DNA of 64,000 bases, taken from contig QRFJ01000386.1 of assembly GCA_006176705.1 (NCBI GenBank), positions 310,001 through 374,000 on the forward strand, in the 5' to 3' direction. The notes beneath the pieces were generated by a model that was not told where the DNA came from, made no database searches, and saw only the letters and a list, made by a program, of their open reading frames with translations. This stretch comes from Cocos nucifera. Its lineage: Eukaryota > Streptophyta > Magnoliopsida > Arecales > Arecaceae. A program made the position numbers and the translations under genes. Shown piece after piece: positions 10,357 to 21,715 of the stretch (the first letter of the stretch is position 1; each line of letters starts with the position of its first letter).

Positions 10357-11644
10357 GTAAGCCTTCTCTTCTAAGCCAATCTATATTTAGACTTTATAGT
10401 AATTGATTTTTGGAGGATTTAGTGGAGGGTTTAGCTTGCGGTCTTCGATTGGATTATAGGAGAAGAAAGGGTTTCGAGTGCTCATGATGCTAATCCTACT
10501 GCAGACAGCTCCTGCCCTTGATCATTCAAAAATTTATTTCTTCGAAGAATTTTAATCTAAAATTTTAGAGCTTCATTGTTAACTTATAGTTATAGATCAA
10601 CAATTACACAAATCTTGAGAATTTTACAATAATTGTTTGATTGGCCAAATAAATCGTTCAATTGATTTGATGTGCAATGATAGACAGAATAGAATATTGA
10701 ATTAAAAATTGTTTGGAACCTTAATTAGACATTATTTTAATATTGTTTGAGGTAAAGATGTTGTTATTATGCTCCCTTTAAATTTGAAAATTTTTATGAT
10801 ACCCAGTTATGGGTTGAAAATTTAACAAATTAATGAATATCGCTATCCCTTTACGGACTAGAAACGTGGCGATAGCTTAGTCCAAACGTGGGGATAGCTT
10901 GTGACCTTTTGTCGTAGTCTGGATTACTTTTATTGGTAGAAATTGTAACATAGATTAGCGAAATAACAGAAATTTATTATTATCAGAATTATATATTTTC
11001 TTGCAAATTGTACAATGATAATTATGATTATATTTGATTGTTGGCAAAAGTACTTCATTAATTTATATATGTGGCATGAATATTTTATGGCCATGTATTT
11101 CTATTTTCTTGTGTGTGTATAATAATTTACTTTCATATTATCTACTATATGGATATGATGTGCACATGCATGGTGGGATATTTATTGAACTGCTCATACT
11201 CTGTCTTAATGATTTTGAAAGCAGCATGACATCTAGATATACTTAGAATTACTTGTTATAGGAGATGTGAAGATATTAGCAGTATTGAAATCTAATTGAA
11301 TTTTTAGATTTTATTTATTATTTTAGAGTTTATGAAACTTGAATGGTTCAATTTAATAGTTTGTATTCATGGACATTGGTGTTGATAATGAAGGCTTTTA
11401 TTTTGAGTTTGTGGTCAGAATAATTAGATTATATTTGAGGACTTGATATTTTAAATCTATATTAGTGTCCAAAAAATTAATGCTTATGTTGTCTCCGATA
11501 TTATAAGTTTTTGTATAAGTTTGGATACCTTTTATATTTCCTGGGATCATATCTTGTAGGATTTGCACCCATTTCACATCTCCAACAATGTGCATGACAC
11601 ATGTTAAAATAGAGCAAAGTGGAAGTAAATGACATTGCTTCTTT

Positions 11645-11649
<5 letters not shown>

Positions 11650-11735
<86 letters not shown>
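11650..11735. repeat. (TA)n microsatellite
   Basis: An uninterrupted TA run of about 85 bases, preceded by a T8 run, within the 5'-UTR intron of the ubiquitin-like gene. It can extrude as a cruciform and is likely length-polymorphic. Confidence 0.95.
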
Positions 11736-11739
<4 letters not shown>

Positions 11740-12681
11740 CAAGAAGATTTTTTATGTAGCATCCAGCGTTTCCACAGTGAAGATTATTTGTTACTCCCAA
11801 CTCTCAAATTTCTTTGATAAATACTTGTGCAATTGATCCTAATGACTAAAAATTAAAAGGAAAAAAGATATAATATTATCCCACCATCTTGCTTTGAGCT
11901 GAATTTCCAATGCACCATGGTTAGGTTCAAGGTTGGAATTCATTGTTTGACCTTCGGGCAACCAAACTTAGAGTTGTTGGATTCCAACGAGGCGCTCCAT
12001 TATTTCAAAAACATTGGAAACTCTCTTTGGACTAAACAAACCTTTTTCTATTTAAGAGAATATATTTTTTAAGAGAATATTTTTTTTTTCACATATTTTC
12101 TTGCCACCAAATATGTCCTTAGTGTTTTTCTCTTTATTGTACTTTATTAGAAATTCCATAGATTTTACTTTTTCCCAGACTTCTTTTTCCAATAAGTTTC
12201 TTTATTTATTTTTTATTAGCACAATATATTTTGTAATTATTATCCTTTTTTTAATTGATTTTTTGTTTACCAACTCTTTCTTCCATGCTAAGTAGAAACC
12301 TTACATTTCCTCAAAATAGATGAAACTATTTTTGTTGTTAAAACATCTATCCTTATCCTTCTAGCTTGTTTTTTGGGTCTAGGCGAATTAAGTATGGTTT
12401 AAATACCAATTAACAAGTTTGAATTTATGCCTAGAATATATACTTTATATAAAAACAACAATATTGAATTTGAGAAATATTTTATTCTTCTAATTTCTTT
12501 TGCTTTTTTTTTTTTTTTACAATACATATCAACTCCTATGTTAATAATTTTCACCATTTTTCTAGAAAATAAAATAATTAAAATCCTATCTTTTGAAAAG
12601 GAAAGAGAAAAATAATTAGATTTTAATCACTCTTTTTAAGTATGGTAATATGAGAAGGTACAAGAGGGATTTACTATTCTG

Positions 12682-13670
12682 GTTAGAATTTAGGCTTTAT
12701 TACTCTAAAAATTTTGAACTTTTTTGAGTGTTTATTTTGATCCCAAACTTAGATTCATTGCAATCAAGTCATCAAACTTTTAGAATATTGCAATTTTTCT
12801 CCGATTGCTATTTTCATTTAATGGCCATGATGGAAATGGTCACGTACTATCATGTGATATATGGTGAAAGTTGATGTGGTATGAAATAGTTGATATGGAA
12901 TCTATGTAAATTCTTTCTTCCTTCTTTTCCCTTTCTAGCTAGGATTTTCATTTTATTCTTTTCTCTTTACCACTACCTCTAAAATTTTATCACCTCCTAC
13001 ACCACCATCAGTTCCTCTACCTCTACCTTCACCAAATTCAAAAGCCTTCTCTATGACCATCACCATCACGAAGATCGCCTCCACCCCTCCCCCCCCTCCC
13101 CCAATGATCCTTGAGAAGCAAGCCACTTTCATGGAGTATATGCTATGGAAGGCAAATCTCTTTTACAAAATAGCATAGCAAAGTTATGAAGCTCCTTAAA
13201 TTATGTTAAGCCCTCATGCTTGTTTCCTCCCTAAATACCTAGAAAAGGAGGTACAAATGATGGGGGTTTTGGAGAAGATAGTGGTAGAGGGAAATGGAGG
13301 AAAATGCGAAGGAGAAACTCTAGCTAGAAGAGGAAGAAAAGGGGGAAGAAAGAGCTTAAACCCTAGCTAGAAGAGGAGAAAAGGGGGAAGGAATTTAAAT
13401 CTTAGCTAGAAGAGGAGGAAAAGAAAGGAGGAGGAGTTTAGGATTCTATATCATCTAGTTTCATGCCATATCAGCTTCCACTATGTGTCATATAATAGCG
13501 CATGACCATTTCCATTACAATCTTTAGGTGGAAGTATTAGTTCATGAAGAAATTACAACATTTTAAAAGTTTAATGATCTAATCGCAATGAATCGAAATT
13601 CAGGATAAAAATAAAAACCCTCAAAAAGTTAAAGATTTTTAAAGTAATTAAGCCTAGAATTTATATAAAT
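12682..13670. mobile_element. Foldback / long-TIR element in the 5'-UTR intron
   Basis: The left arm (about 12682-12960) and the reverse complement of the right arm (about 13370-13670) align almost throughout. Shared landmarks: CTAAAAATTTTGAAC / TTAAAAATCTTTAAC, GATTCATTGCAATCAAGTCATCAAACTTTTA / GATTCATTGCGATTAGATCATTAAACTTTTA (shown in part), ATGGAAATGGTCA, and TTCTAGCTAGGATTT / TTCTAGCTAAGATTT. The centre (12960-13370) is CT-rich on one side and GA-rich on the other, so it pairs partly as well. No transposase is present. It could be a non-autonomous Mutator-like or foldback element. Confidence 0.75.
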
Positions 13671-13986
13671 ATGATTTAGAATTTTACATTATTAAATATG
13701 TTTTGCATGTCTGGTTGCTAGTTTAACTCAAAACTTCTATCTCACCAAGAGATGCGTGGTGGTGATGGATACTAATTATTGGTTGATACAGCAACAAATT
13801 GTTTCATTTGTTCTTGTCCACATTTGATTATTGCGTCAACTTTCTCCAAAGTAGGCCATTTTCAAGCTTTAGCCAAAAACTCCAATTAAAAATTTTGCCT
13901 TCATTTTATATCCATAAATTTCGACATGAAAAAGAATTTCCTGGTGTAATCTATTTTATGTTCGATATCATTATTTTCCTGTGTAG

Positions 13987-14322
13987 ATGGGTGATGCGGT
14001 GAAAACAAAGTCTAATAACAAAAGAAGTGCTAAAAGGAGCTCACAAGGAGGTGCTAAGCAAGCCATGCAAGCAAATGAGTTCTCTATACATGTCATGTCA
14101 TGGACCTCAAAGATATTGGAGCTTCAGGTGATGGATTCTAATAGCATCGACCATATCAAGGAAATGATGTGTTCCAAGGAGAAAACACCGAAGGACCGAC
14201 AAATTCTCATATTTAAAGACCAAGAGCTGGAAGACCACCGAACTTTGGAGCACTACGGTATTACGAAGGGCTCCTGGTTAGATCAGCGCGTGAAGCGTTA
14301 TGTGGTAGATATTATTCACTAG
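13987..14322 (+). CDS. Divergent single-domain ubiquitin-like protein (111 aa)
   Basis: Residues 1-30 are a basic, Ser/Lys/Gln-rich leader. Residues 31 to about 97 align with ubiquitin across its length: FSIHV for MQIFV, the SIDHIKEMM helix for TIDNVKAKI, an ILIF strand for RLIF (Ile44 patch), ELEDHRTLEHYGITKGSWL for QLEDGRTLADYNIQKESTL. Lys48 is replaced by Gln and the Lys63 position is Lys. The C terminus runs on as RVKRYVVDIIH without Gly-Gly, so it should not be conjugated like ubiquitin. It more likely acts as a binding module. The start is set by the splice acceptor GTGTAG directly before ATG; the stop is TAG at 14320. It could be a decayed or neofunctionalised ubiquitin-family gene. 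Nothing is broken within the frame. Confidence 0.7.
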   Translation: MGDAVKTKSNNKRSAKRSSQGGAKQAMQANEFSIHVMSWTSKILELQVMDSNSIDHIKEMMCSKEKTPKDRQILIFKDQELEDHRTLEHYGITKGSWLDQRVKRYVVDIIH

Positions 14323-15371
14323 AAAAATGAAGCATCAATTTTTTTGTTCCATAAAGTTTTTTCCTTCCTTTGGAGAGGAAATATGTGCAAATTTACTATT
14401 AACTATTTAAGTGTTAGATTGACTTATTTAAGGGCTGTATTGATTTTTTTTTTTTTTAATCATTTATGGTGTTTTTTGGAGAAATTTTTTGCTATGTTTT
14501 AAAGGTTTAAAGGCAATTTTTTTTGTTGGAAAAGAAGGGAGAATGAGCCATGTAGACAAGGGCATCCTTTTTGATAGACCTACAAGAAGACCTCATTGGA
14601 AATTTGATCATCTCCTCTCTAATGAGAGGACCTTTGGAAATTGATTTTTTAAAATGGCTTATTACGAGCATACCACGTCACACCATATTGGAGCTCCGCA
14701 AATTAAAAACAGTAGTACAATGTATCACATCATGTTTGCTTGTTTGTGATTTATTGGATGCGTGCTCTCGCAAAGATGTAAGACTGAATCTTGCAATTCG
14801 TCCATCTTGGGAAGGTTTAGCAGCTTCGGAGCTGGTCTATTACCTTTCTACGATCCAAAATTGCAGCGCACAAGCCCCTACCGCCAAACCAACCTCGGGA
14901 AAAATTCACCAAGATGACGGGGCTGGAAGTCTTGAGATAAGTGGTGAAAAAAAGCTATCTAATCCTATCCAATGCTATGCAATCATCAGATTATAGCTGC
15001 TTCTCTGCTATCTTATGAGTGGTTAAATAATATTGCTAATTGGATCGCGATACATATGGAAATAATTTTATGGATTACTGCATTGGATGTTTCTTTAGAT
15101 TTTTTGCAGATTTTTTTTTTTTTTTGATATATACATATATTTTTACTATATTGGTTTAATATATCCAATTTTACCCCAAAAAAAATATATAACTAAAGTA
15201 GATTCTATTTGTCAATTTTAGAACATCGCGCCGAAGATCAAGTTCCATGTAGTCTAATTTTCAGGTGGAAGAATAAAAAAAAAAGGAAAAACGAAAGAAA
15301 AGACCAAGATGATCCATAGGCCCCGGTATCAGCAGCCATGCTGACTGCCGCTAGGTCTCGAGGAAGGGAGG

Positions 15372-15413
<42 letters not shown>

Positions 15414-16229
15414 CGACACGAAATGAATTCTCTTGATAGGAGAATAGAACAAATACTGCCGCTCTTAATTGATCCGATAGGATAAAACTTCACTGTTGAT
15501 GAAATTGACCTGAGGAAGAATTTAACGTCAGTCCTTCGGCAGTGCACAGGAATATTCTTTCCAAATCTTGAAGTGGATCCTAAATATGACGTGGATTGGT
15601 ACAGAATCCAGAACGCCGATGTCGATTTATCGCGTATAGCTAGCTTTTAACATTCTAAAAGCGATGGCTTTTAGAACAGTTCCAGCATGGTTTTATTATG
15701 ATGTACATATCAATACAAATATTTCGATAACAAGATTGTTATCGTAATTATAATATTTATTTGTTCGTTGATGTTTGTGATTTTTTTAGTTATTTATTTC
15801 AAAATTCAAATTTTAAATCATTTTTTTTATCTAAAATATTCACATCTCTTGAAACAATTTTCACAACAACACAGATATTTCTCCATTATTTTCTGTTACT
15901 TCTTGCTACAGCACATGGTAACAACAATCATTTTAATGAAATAATTCAAAATTTATGAAGTAAATAATGATGTTATAACTGGTTTCAAGTGAGCTCCATT
16001 ATAACTGAATGATGATTTTATCTAGGACACGTGACTTAATAGATGGTAATTTATAATCCAATCTCCCATAAACAGTCTGTTTTAAAGACATAAAGTGGTC
16101 TAAATCATAGGTGGACCAATCCATTTAGATTTCTTTATTGTATCGATCAATAGATTTCGGCTTGTGGCCGATTTAATATATTTTATTTTATTTAATAATT
16201 AAATTATAAGATTATATTCTGATATATTT
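14323..16229. other. Intergenic region downstream of the ubiquitin-like gene
   Basis: Contains presumed 3' UTR, a (GA)n microsatellite at about 15374-15408 and AT-rich sequence. A 141-codon plus-strand frame at 14571-14996 has no recognisable domain and starts inside a T-rich stretch, so I do not call it a gene. Confidence 0.6.
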
Positions 16230-17050
16230 TGTTGGGGATAAATTTCACTTCCACCGAAAGTTCAGTCTGATGCTCAACCTAATGCAACCGGTAGTCACGA
16301 AAAAACTTCAGTGAACGAGCTCCGACCGAACTTCTCAGCGGCCGAGCCCCGACCAAACTCCTCAGCGATCAAGCCCCTCCAGTCGGACTCCTACAGGAGT
16401 CGAATTTTCTCCGAGGTTCTCCTTCAGTTGGACTCCTACAAAAGCCGAACTCCCTCCGAGGTTCTCCTTCAATCGGACTCCTACAGGAGCCGACCTCATT
16501 CCGAATCACTCTTGCAGTCGGACCCCGAACGTATGCTTCCACCAGACGATATGGTCGCCACTACCAGTCTGGCGACACCGTTCTCTCCGTAACAAGCCCC
16601 ATGCGACCCACGAGCGAACGACATGGCTGCCACTACTAGTCTGGCGATACCGCTCTCTTCATAACAAGCTCCATGTGGCCCATGGTCAGACGACATGGCC
16701 GCCACTATGAGTCTGGCGATACCTTTTTCTCCATACCGAATTCCATGCGGCCTCGAGCGGCTCGCTACCAAACAGTATGGTCGTCACCATCATTCAAGCT
16801 CCGTCTATAAAATGGACCCTCCAGATATGTTTTCTCTAAGCTCTCCTCTCTCTTCTAAAGCTCTAAGCTCACTTTTCTTTCCTGAGCATACCATTTCTGT
16901 TGGTCAGAAGAACTGACTTAATCATCGGAGGGTCCTGTCGAAGCCACCACCACCGACTCCGGATGAGATTTTATTTTGTACGTCACCGATGGTGACCTCG
17001 TCCTCCTCTACTCCAGCTCGATTCGGTGTCAACCAAATTCTGCACCAACA
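16230..17050 (+). repeat. 5' LTR of element 2
   Basis: 821 bp, from TGTTGGGGATAAATTTC to TTCTGCACCAACA. The U3 holds imperfect copies of about 70 bases containing CATGGTCGCCACTACCAGTCTGGCGA. TATA-like TCTATAAAAT lies at 16804. Confidence 0.9.
16804..16813 (+). promoter_or_regulatory. TATA box of element 2 5' LTR
   Basis: TCTATAAAAT precedes the conserved GGACCCTCCAGATATG. The downstream LTR has CTATAAAAGA at 21471. By position it is the probable LTR promoter. Confidence 0.65.
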
Positions 17051-17279
17051 GAATTGGTGCTGAAGGAAGGACCTCTACCTCTGAGGTACCCTTGTTCTTA
17101 AAGGAGTGCTCAATCGATCCTACCGATCTTCTTCTCTAGGGGTCACCTCCATTCTCTCCCTCAATCCTGTGAAATACCTCAAAAGAAGGTGACTATCCGG
17201 AGATCTACCGCTTCTACCGTCAGATCTGGGCATAATCCATCCATCGCCAATACTCTAACCTCTACCTTCACCGACGGTC

Positions 17280-18305
17280 ATGGTAGATCCGAAGCAGTTT
17301 AACCTACTGATGCAGCGAGTTCAGGACCTCACCGAGATGGTGCAGGCCATGCAACAGCCCCCGACGGTGACTCCACCAAAAAAACCACCATCAGGATGTC
17401 GGAAACCAGCCCCAAGGAAGAACATTTGGGCTAGCATGCCCATCGCCGTTGGAAAGGAAAAATAGAGAGCAGAGGATCCAAGTTCGGATCATGGTTCTCC
17501 TCTAGAGGAGACCTTCCCCATCTGTAGTCGGAAGCCCTCCAAGGTCTGCGATTGAGACGACGTCCTCAATCACCAACTACAGAAGATGGACCGATGGATT
17601 GAAGAGCTCAGCCACGTCGCCCCGGCTCATCTTGACGACATTCGCACCGATCCTCCTTTCTCCCCCCAAGTTATGCAAGAGTCCGTTCTATCGAACTTCA
17701 AGCTCCCTCAATTTAAAAGCTACAATGAAACCTCTGATCCAGTTGATCATTTAGAGGCCTTCCGAACCATGATGCTACTCCATGGTGCACCAGACATCAT
17801 ATTATGTGAGCCTTCCCATCTACCTTAAAGGGAGCAGCGAGAAATTAGTACTCGGCATTGAAGTTAGGTACGATCTTCTCTTTTAACCAGATGAGCCATC
17901 AGTTCGTGGCTCACTTCATCAGCACGACGTCCGTGTCGAGATTTGGATTTCCTGATGAATGTTAAGCAGAAAGAGGGGGAATCCATCTGGGCTTATGTCA
18001 CCCGATTTAATGCTGCAGCATTAGAGGTCCGAGATCTGAATCAGTCTGTTACAATGGCCGCACTTAAGGATGGCCTGGAGAAGAACGATTTGCTATTTTT
18101 TCTGAAGAAGAAGTACCCCAGGAACTTTGCCGATCTACTAGCCCGGGCCGAGAGATATGCCCGTGCGGAAGAAGCCTTCAAGTTGAAAGATGAAAAAACC
18201 ATAGAAAAGCGGCATACGGACAAGTCTAATAGACCCACTATCGATGAAGGGCCGAGTGAAGTTCGGTCGCGCTCATGGACTCCCCCTGAGTGCAAGCGAG
18301 GCTGA
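17280..18305 (+). pseudogene. gag remnant of element 2
   Basis: Three blocks in changing frames. 17280-17465 begins MVDPKQFNLLMQRVQDLTEM, equivalent to DTEQFNQLIQ in element 1. 17586-17828 has SNFKLPQFKSYNETSDPVDH and LEAFRTMMLLHGAPD. 17943-18305 has KQKEGESIWAYVTRFNAAAL, DLNQSVTMAALKDGLEKNDL and RNFADLLARAERYARAEEAF. Stops at 17463 and 17826 and at least one frame change separate them. The zinc knuckle is not found. The coding blocks are co-linear with the gag of element 1. Confidence 0.85.
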
Positions 18306-18854
18306 ACTCCCCCTCGAGCTCGTCGCCAAGGAAGCTCTAACAAAAGGGCATAAAGTTCTCTCCCAGAAGATTTCATAAGAAAGCCGAATGAAGCTCGGCC
18401 ATGCTCACAGGCTCCCCCTAAGTGCAAGCGAGGTCGAACTCCTTCTCGAGCTCATCATCAAGGAAGCTCCGATAGAAGGGCACGAAAAAGTCCTTCCCTC
18501 AGAAGCTAGAACCATCAATAAGGGAGGAATAATAAGGAGATCGACCGCCTCCCAACATCATCGACGCTATCTCTAGGGGCTTGATACTTCGGCGGGCTGT
18601 CATCTCCCAGCATCAAAGCCAAGAGAAGCTTGCTCTAAATTAAGAAGGCCAGCATAAAATAGAGGAGGTCGTTAACTCTGGGACTTACCACCTGAAAGGC
18701 TCGGAGTGACAATGCTCCCACGACCTTGAGACTCGGAGAATCCAAGAATATACTGTCAAAAATTTTTCTTCAGTAAGATTCCTCCGTTTCAACATTATTA
18801 TTTCTCGGTGTAAAAACTACCTGATGGCAGGGAAGAAGCAAACAATAGTGGCCA

Positions 18855-19235
18855 TGTTAGGAACAGAAGGAGAAACTCGTCCTAACATGAGCAAGTTGAA
18901 GACCTCGTTTATTTTAGACGAAATGAAGGGAGAGGCCCTGACAACGGCCCTTATGTGCCCCCACAGTCCGTTAGGAACAGAAGGAGAACCTCGTCCTAAC
19001 GCGAGCAAAGTCGAAGGCCTCATTCATTTTAGATGAGATGGGATGAGAGGTCCTAACAATGATCCTTATGTGCCGCCATAGTCCATTAGAAATAAGAGGA
19101 GAACCTCATCCTAATGCGAGCAAAGTTGAAGGTCTCATTCATTTTAGACGAGATGGGGAAGAGGTCCTGACAATAGCCCTTATGTGCCCCCACAGCCCGT
19201 TAGGAATAGGAGAACCTCATCCTAACGTAAGCAAA
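18855..19235. repeat. About 114-bp tandem repeat (3.3 copies) in element 2
   Basis: Each unit runs GTTAGGAACAGAAGGAGAAC...CCTAACGCGAGCAAAGTCGA...TTTAGACGAGATGG...CCCTTATGTGCCCCCACAG. Units begin near 18857, 18969 and 19086, with a partial copy near 19199. I did not see this repeat in the visible part of element 1. Confidence 0.85.
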
Positions 19236-19254
19236 GTCGAAGACTGGGCTTCAA

Positions 19255-20690
19255 AGTCTACGTCAACCTCAGCTGCTGGAGATAAGATCTCCCCCAAGCT
19301 CCACCTTCAATCTCGATTGCTGGAGATAAGATTTTTCTCGAGTCAGCCTCGACTATAGGAGATAATATCTCTCCCGAGCTTCAACCTCAGCTGCTAGAGA
19401 TAAGATCTCCTCTGAGCTTCAATCTCGACTACTGGAGATAAGATCTTCCCCGAGCAATTGAGTCAACCTCGGCTGCTGGAAATAAGATCTCCCCCAAGCT
19501 TCTATGTCGATAAGAGATAGGATCTCTTTCAACCTCAGCTGCTGAAGATAAGATCTCCCCCGAGCTCCACCTTCAACCTCGGTTACTGGAGATGAGATCT
19601 CTCCCGAGTCAGCCTCGACTGCTGAAGATAAGATCTCTCCCAAGCTTCTACGTCGATAGGAGATAAGATCTCCTTCAACCTCGACTGCTGGAGAAAAGAT
19701 CTCCTCTGAGCTCCACCTTCAACCGTTCGGTTGCTGGAGATGAGATCTCCCTCGAGTCAACCTCGGCTGCTAGAGATAAGATCTCTCCCGAGTGATCAAG
19801 TCAACCTCGGCTGCTGGAGATAAGATCTCCTCTAAGCTTAACCTTTGACCTCGGCTGCTAGAGATAAGATCTTCCTCGAGCTTCTATGTCGATAAGAGAT
19901 AGGATCTTCTTCAACCTCGGTTGCTGGAGATAAGATCTCCTTCGAGCTTCACCTTCAACCTCGGCTACTGGAGATAAGATCTCTCTCGAGTTACCGGGCC
20001 AACCTCGACTGCAGGAGATAAGATCTCCCTCGAGTCAGCCTCGACTGTACGAGATAGGATCTCCCCCGAGCTTCAACCTCGGCTGCTGGAGATAAGATCT
20101 CCTCCGAGCGACCGACTCAACCTCGGCTGCTGGAGATAAGATCTCCCTCGAGCTTAACCTTTGACCTCGGCTGTAGGAGATAAGATCTCCTCTGAGCTTC
20201 AACCTCGGCTGCTGGAGATAAGATCTCTCCCGAGCGACTGGGCCAACCTCGGCTATAGGAGATAAGATCTCTCCCGAGTCAGCCTCGACTGCAGGAGATA
20301 GGATCTCCCCCGAGCTTCAACCTCGGCTGCAGGAGATAAGATCTCCTCCGAACTTCAACCTCGCCTACTGAAGATAAGATCTCCCCCGAGCGATCGAGTC
20401 AACCTCGGCTGCTGGAGATAATATCTCCTCCGAGCTTAACCTTTGCTCGACTGCAGAAGATAAGATCTTTTCCGAGCTTCAACCTCGGCTGCAGGAGACA
20501 AGATCTCCCCCGAGCTTCAACCTTGGCTGATGGAGATAAGATCTCTCCCGAGCGACCGAGTCAACTTCAGCTAGAGATAAGATCTCTCCCGAGTGACCGA
20601 GCCAACCTCGACTGCAGGAGATAAGATCTTCCTCGACTTCAATGTCAACTTTGACTGGAGATAAGATCTCTCCCGAGCTTCAACTTCAAC
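19255..20690. repeat. Tandem array of short palindromes (element 2)
   Basis: Roughly three dozen copies of GGAGATAAGATCTCC and close variants, separated by 15-40 bases made of recurring CCGAGCTTCAACCTCGGCTGCT, CCGAGCGACCGAGTCAACCTCG and similar blocks (shown in part). It is the reverse-complement equivalent of the 905-1975 array and sits in the same place relative to the 3' LTR. Confidence 0.92.
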
Positions 20691-20778
20691 GGATGCAGAG
20701 CTCGAAAAAAGACTTCGGCAGTCGCATGTTTTGGTACTCCCTTCTTTCGAATTTCAAACTCGAAAGTAGGGGGACTAT

Positions 20779-21715
20779 TGTTGGGGATAAACCCCACTCC
20801 CACCGAAAGTCCAGTTTGCTGCTTAGCCTAATGCAACCGATAGTCACGAAAGAATCTCAGCGGACGAGCCCTAGCCGAACTCCTCAGCGATCGAGCCTCG
20901 GCCGAACTCCTCAGCAGTCAAGCCCATCCAGTCGGACTCCTACAAAAGCTGAACTCCCTTCTAGGTTCTCCTTCAGTCAGAGTCCTATAGGAGCCGAATT
21001 TCCTCCGAGATTCTCCTTCAGTTGAGCTCCTACAGGAGCCGAACTCGCTCTGAGGTTCTCCTTCAGTTGGGCTCCTATAGGAGCCAACCTCATTTCGAAT
21101 TACTCTTACAATCGGACCCCGAACGCATGCTTCCACCAGACGACATGGTCGCCACTACCAATCTGGTGATACCGCTCTCTCCGTAACAAGCCCCATGCGG
21201 CCCATGATCGAACGACATGATCGTCACTACCAGTCTGGCGACACCGCTCTCTCTATAACAAGCCCCATGCGGCCCATGATCGGACAACATGGTCGCCACT
21301 ACCAATCTGGCGACACCGCTCTCTCCGTAACAAGCCCCATGCGGCCTACGGTCGAACGACATGGCCACCACTTCCAGCCTAGTGACATCTCTCTCTCCGT
21401 ACCGAATCTCACGCAGCCTCGTGCGGCCTACTACTAGACGGTATGGTCGTCACCATCATTGAAGCTCTGTCTATAAAAGAGACCCTCCAAATATATTTTT
21501 TCTAAACTCTTCTCTCATTTTTAAAGTTCTAAGCTCACTTCTCTTTTCTGAGCACTCCATTTTTGTTAGTTAGAAGAGCTGACTTGATCGTCGGAGGATC
21601 CTATCGGAACCACCACCATCGATTTCGGATGGAACTTTGTTTGTAGGTCACCGATAGCGACTTCATCCTCCTTTACTTCAGCTCGATCCAACATCAACCA
21701 AATTCTGCACCAATA
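20779..21715 (+). repeat. 3' LTR of element 2
   Basis: 937 bp, starting TGTTGGGGATAAACCCC after the polypurine tract and ending GCACCAATA. It is longer than its 5' partner mainly through one or more extra copies of the U3 repeats (CTCCTTCAGTTGG...CTCCTATAGGAGCC and the GACATGGTCGCC block). Length and base differences show an old insertion. Confidence 0.9.

Larger units (their letters stand above)
16230..21715 (+). mobile_element. Gag-only, non-autonomous Ty3/gypsy (Tat-related) LTR element (element 2)
   Basis: LTRs at 16230-17050 and 20779-21715, PBS-like GAATTGGTGCTGAAGGAAGG at 17051, gag remnant at 17280-18305, two tandem arrays, then PPT AAAGTAGGGGGACTAT abutting the 3' LTR. No protease, RT, RNase H or integrase motif is visible, and only about 0.4 kb separates the gag remnant from the arrays. 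This is the architecture of plant TR-GAG-type non-autonomous elements. LTR start, PBS, PPT, gag and palindromic array are all homologous to element 1. The 3' LTR ends TA instead of CA, and no clear 5-bp target duplication is left (TATTT before, TGCTC after). Confidence 0.88.

Noticed and set aside
11398..11817. Tyr-Ile repeat frames on both strands
   Set aside because: Pure translation of the (TA)n microsatellite.
14571..14996. 141-codon frame downstream of the ubiquitin-like gene
   Set aside because: No recognisable motif, no promoter or splice context, starts in T-rich sequence; chance frame is more likely.
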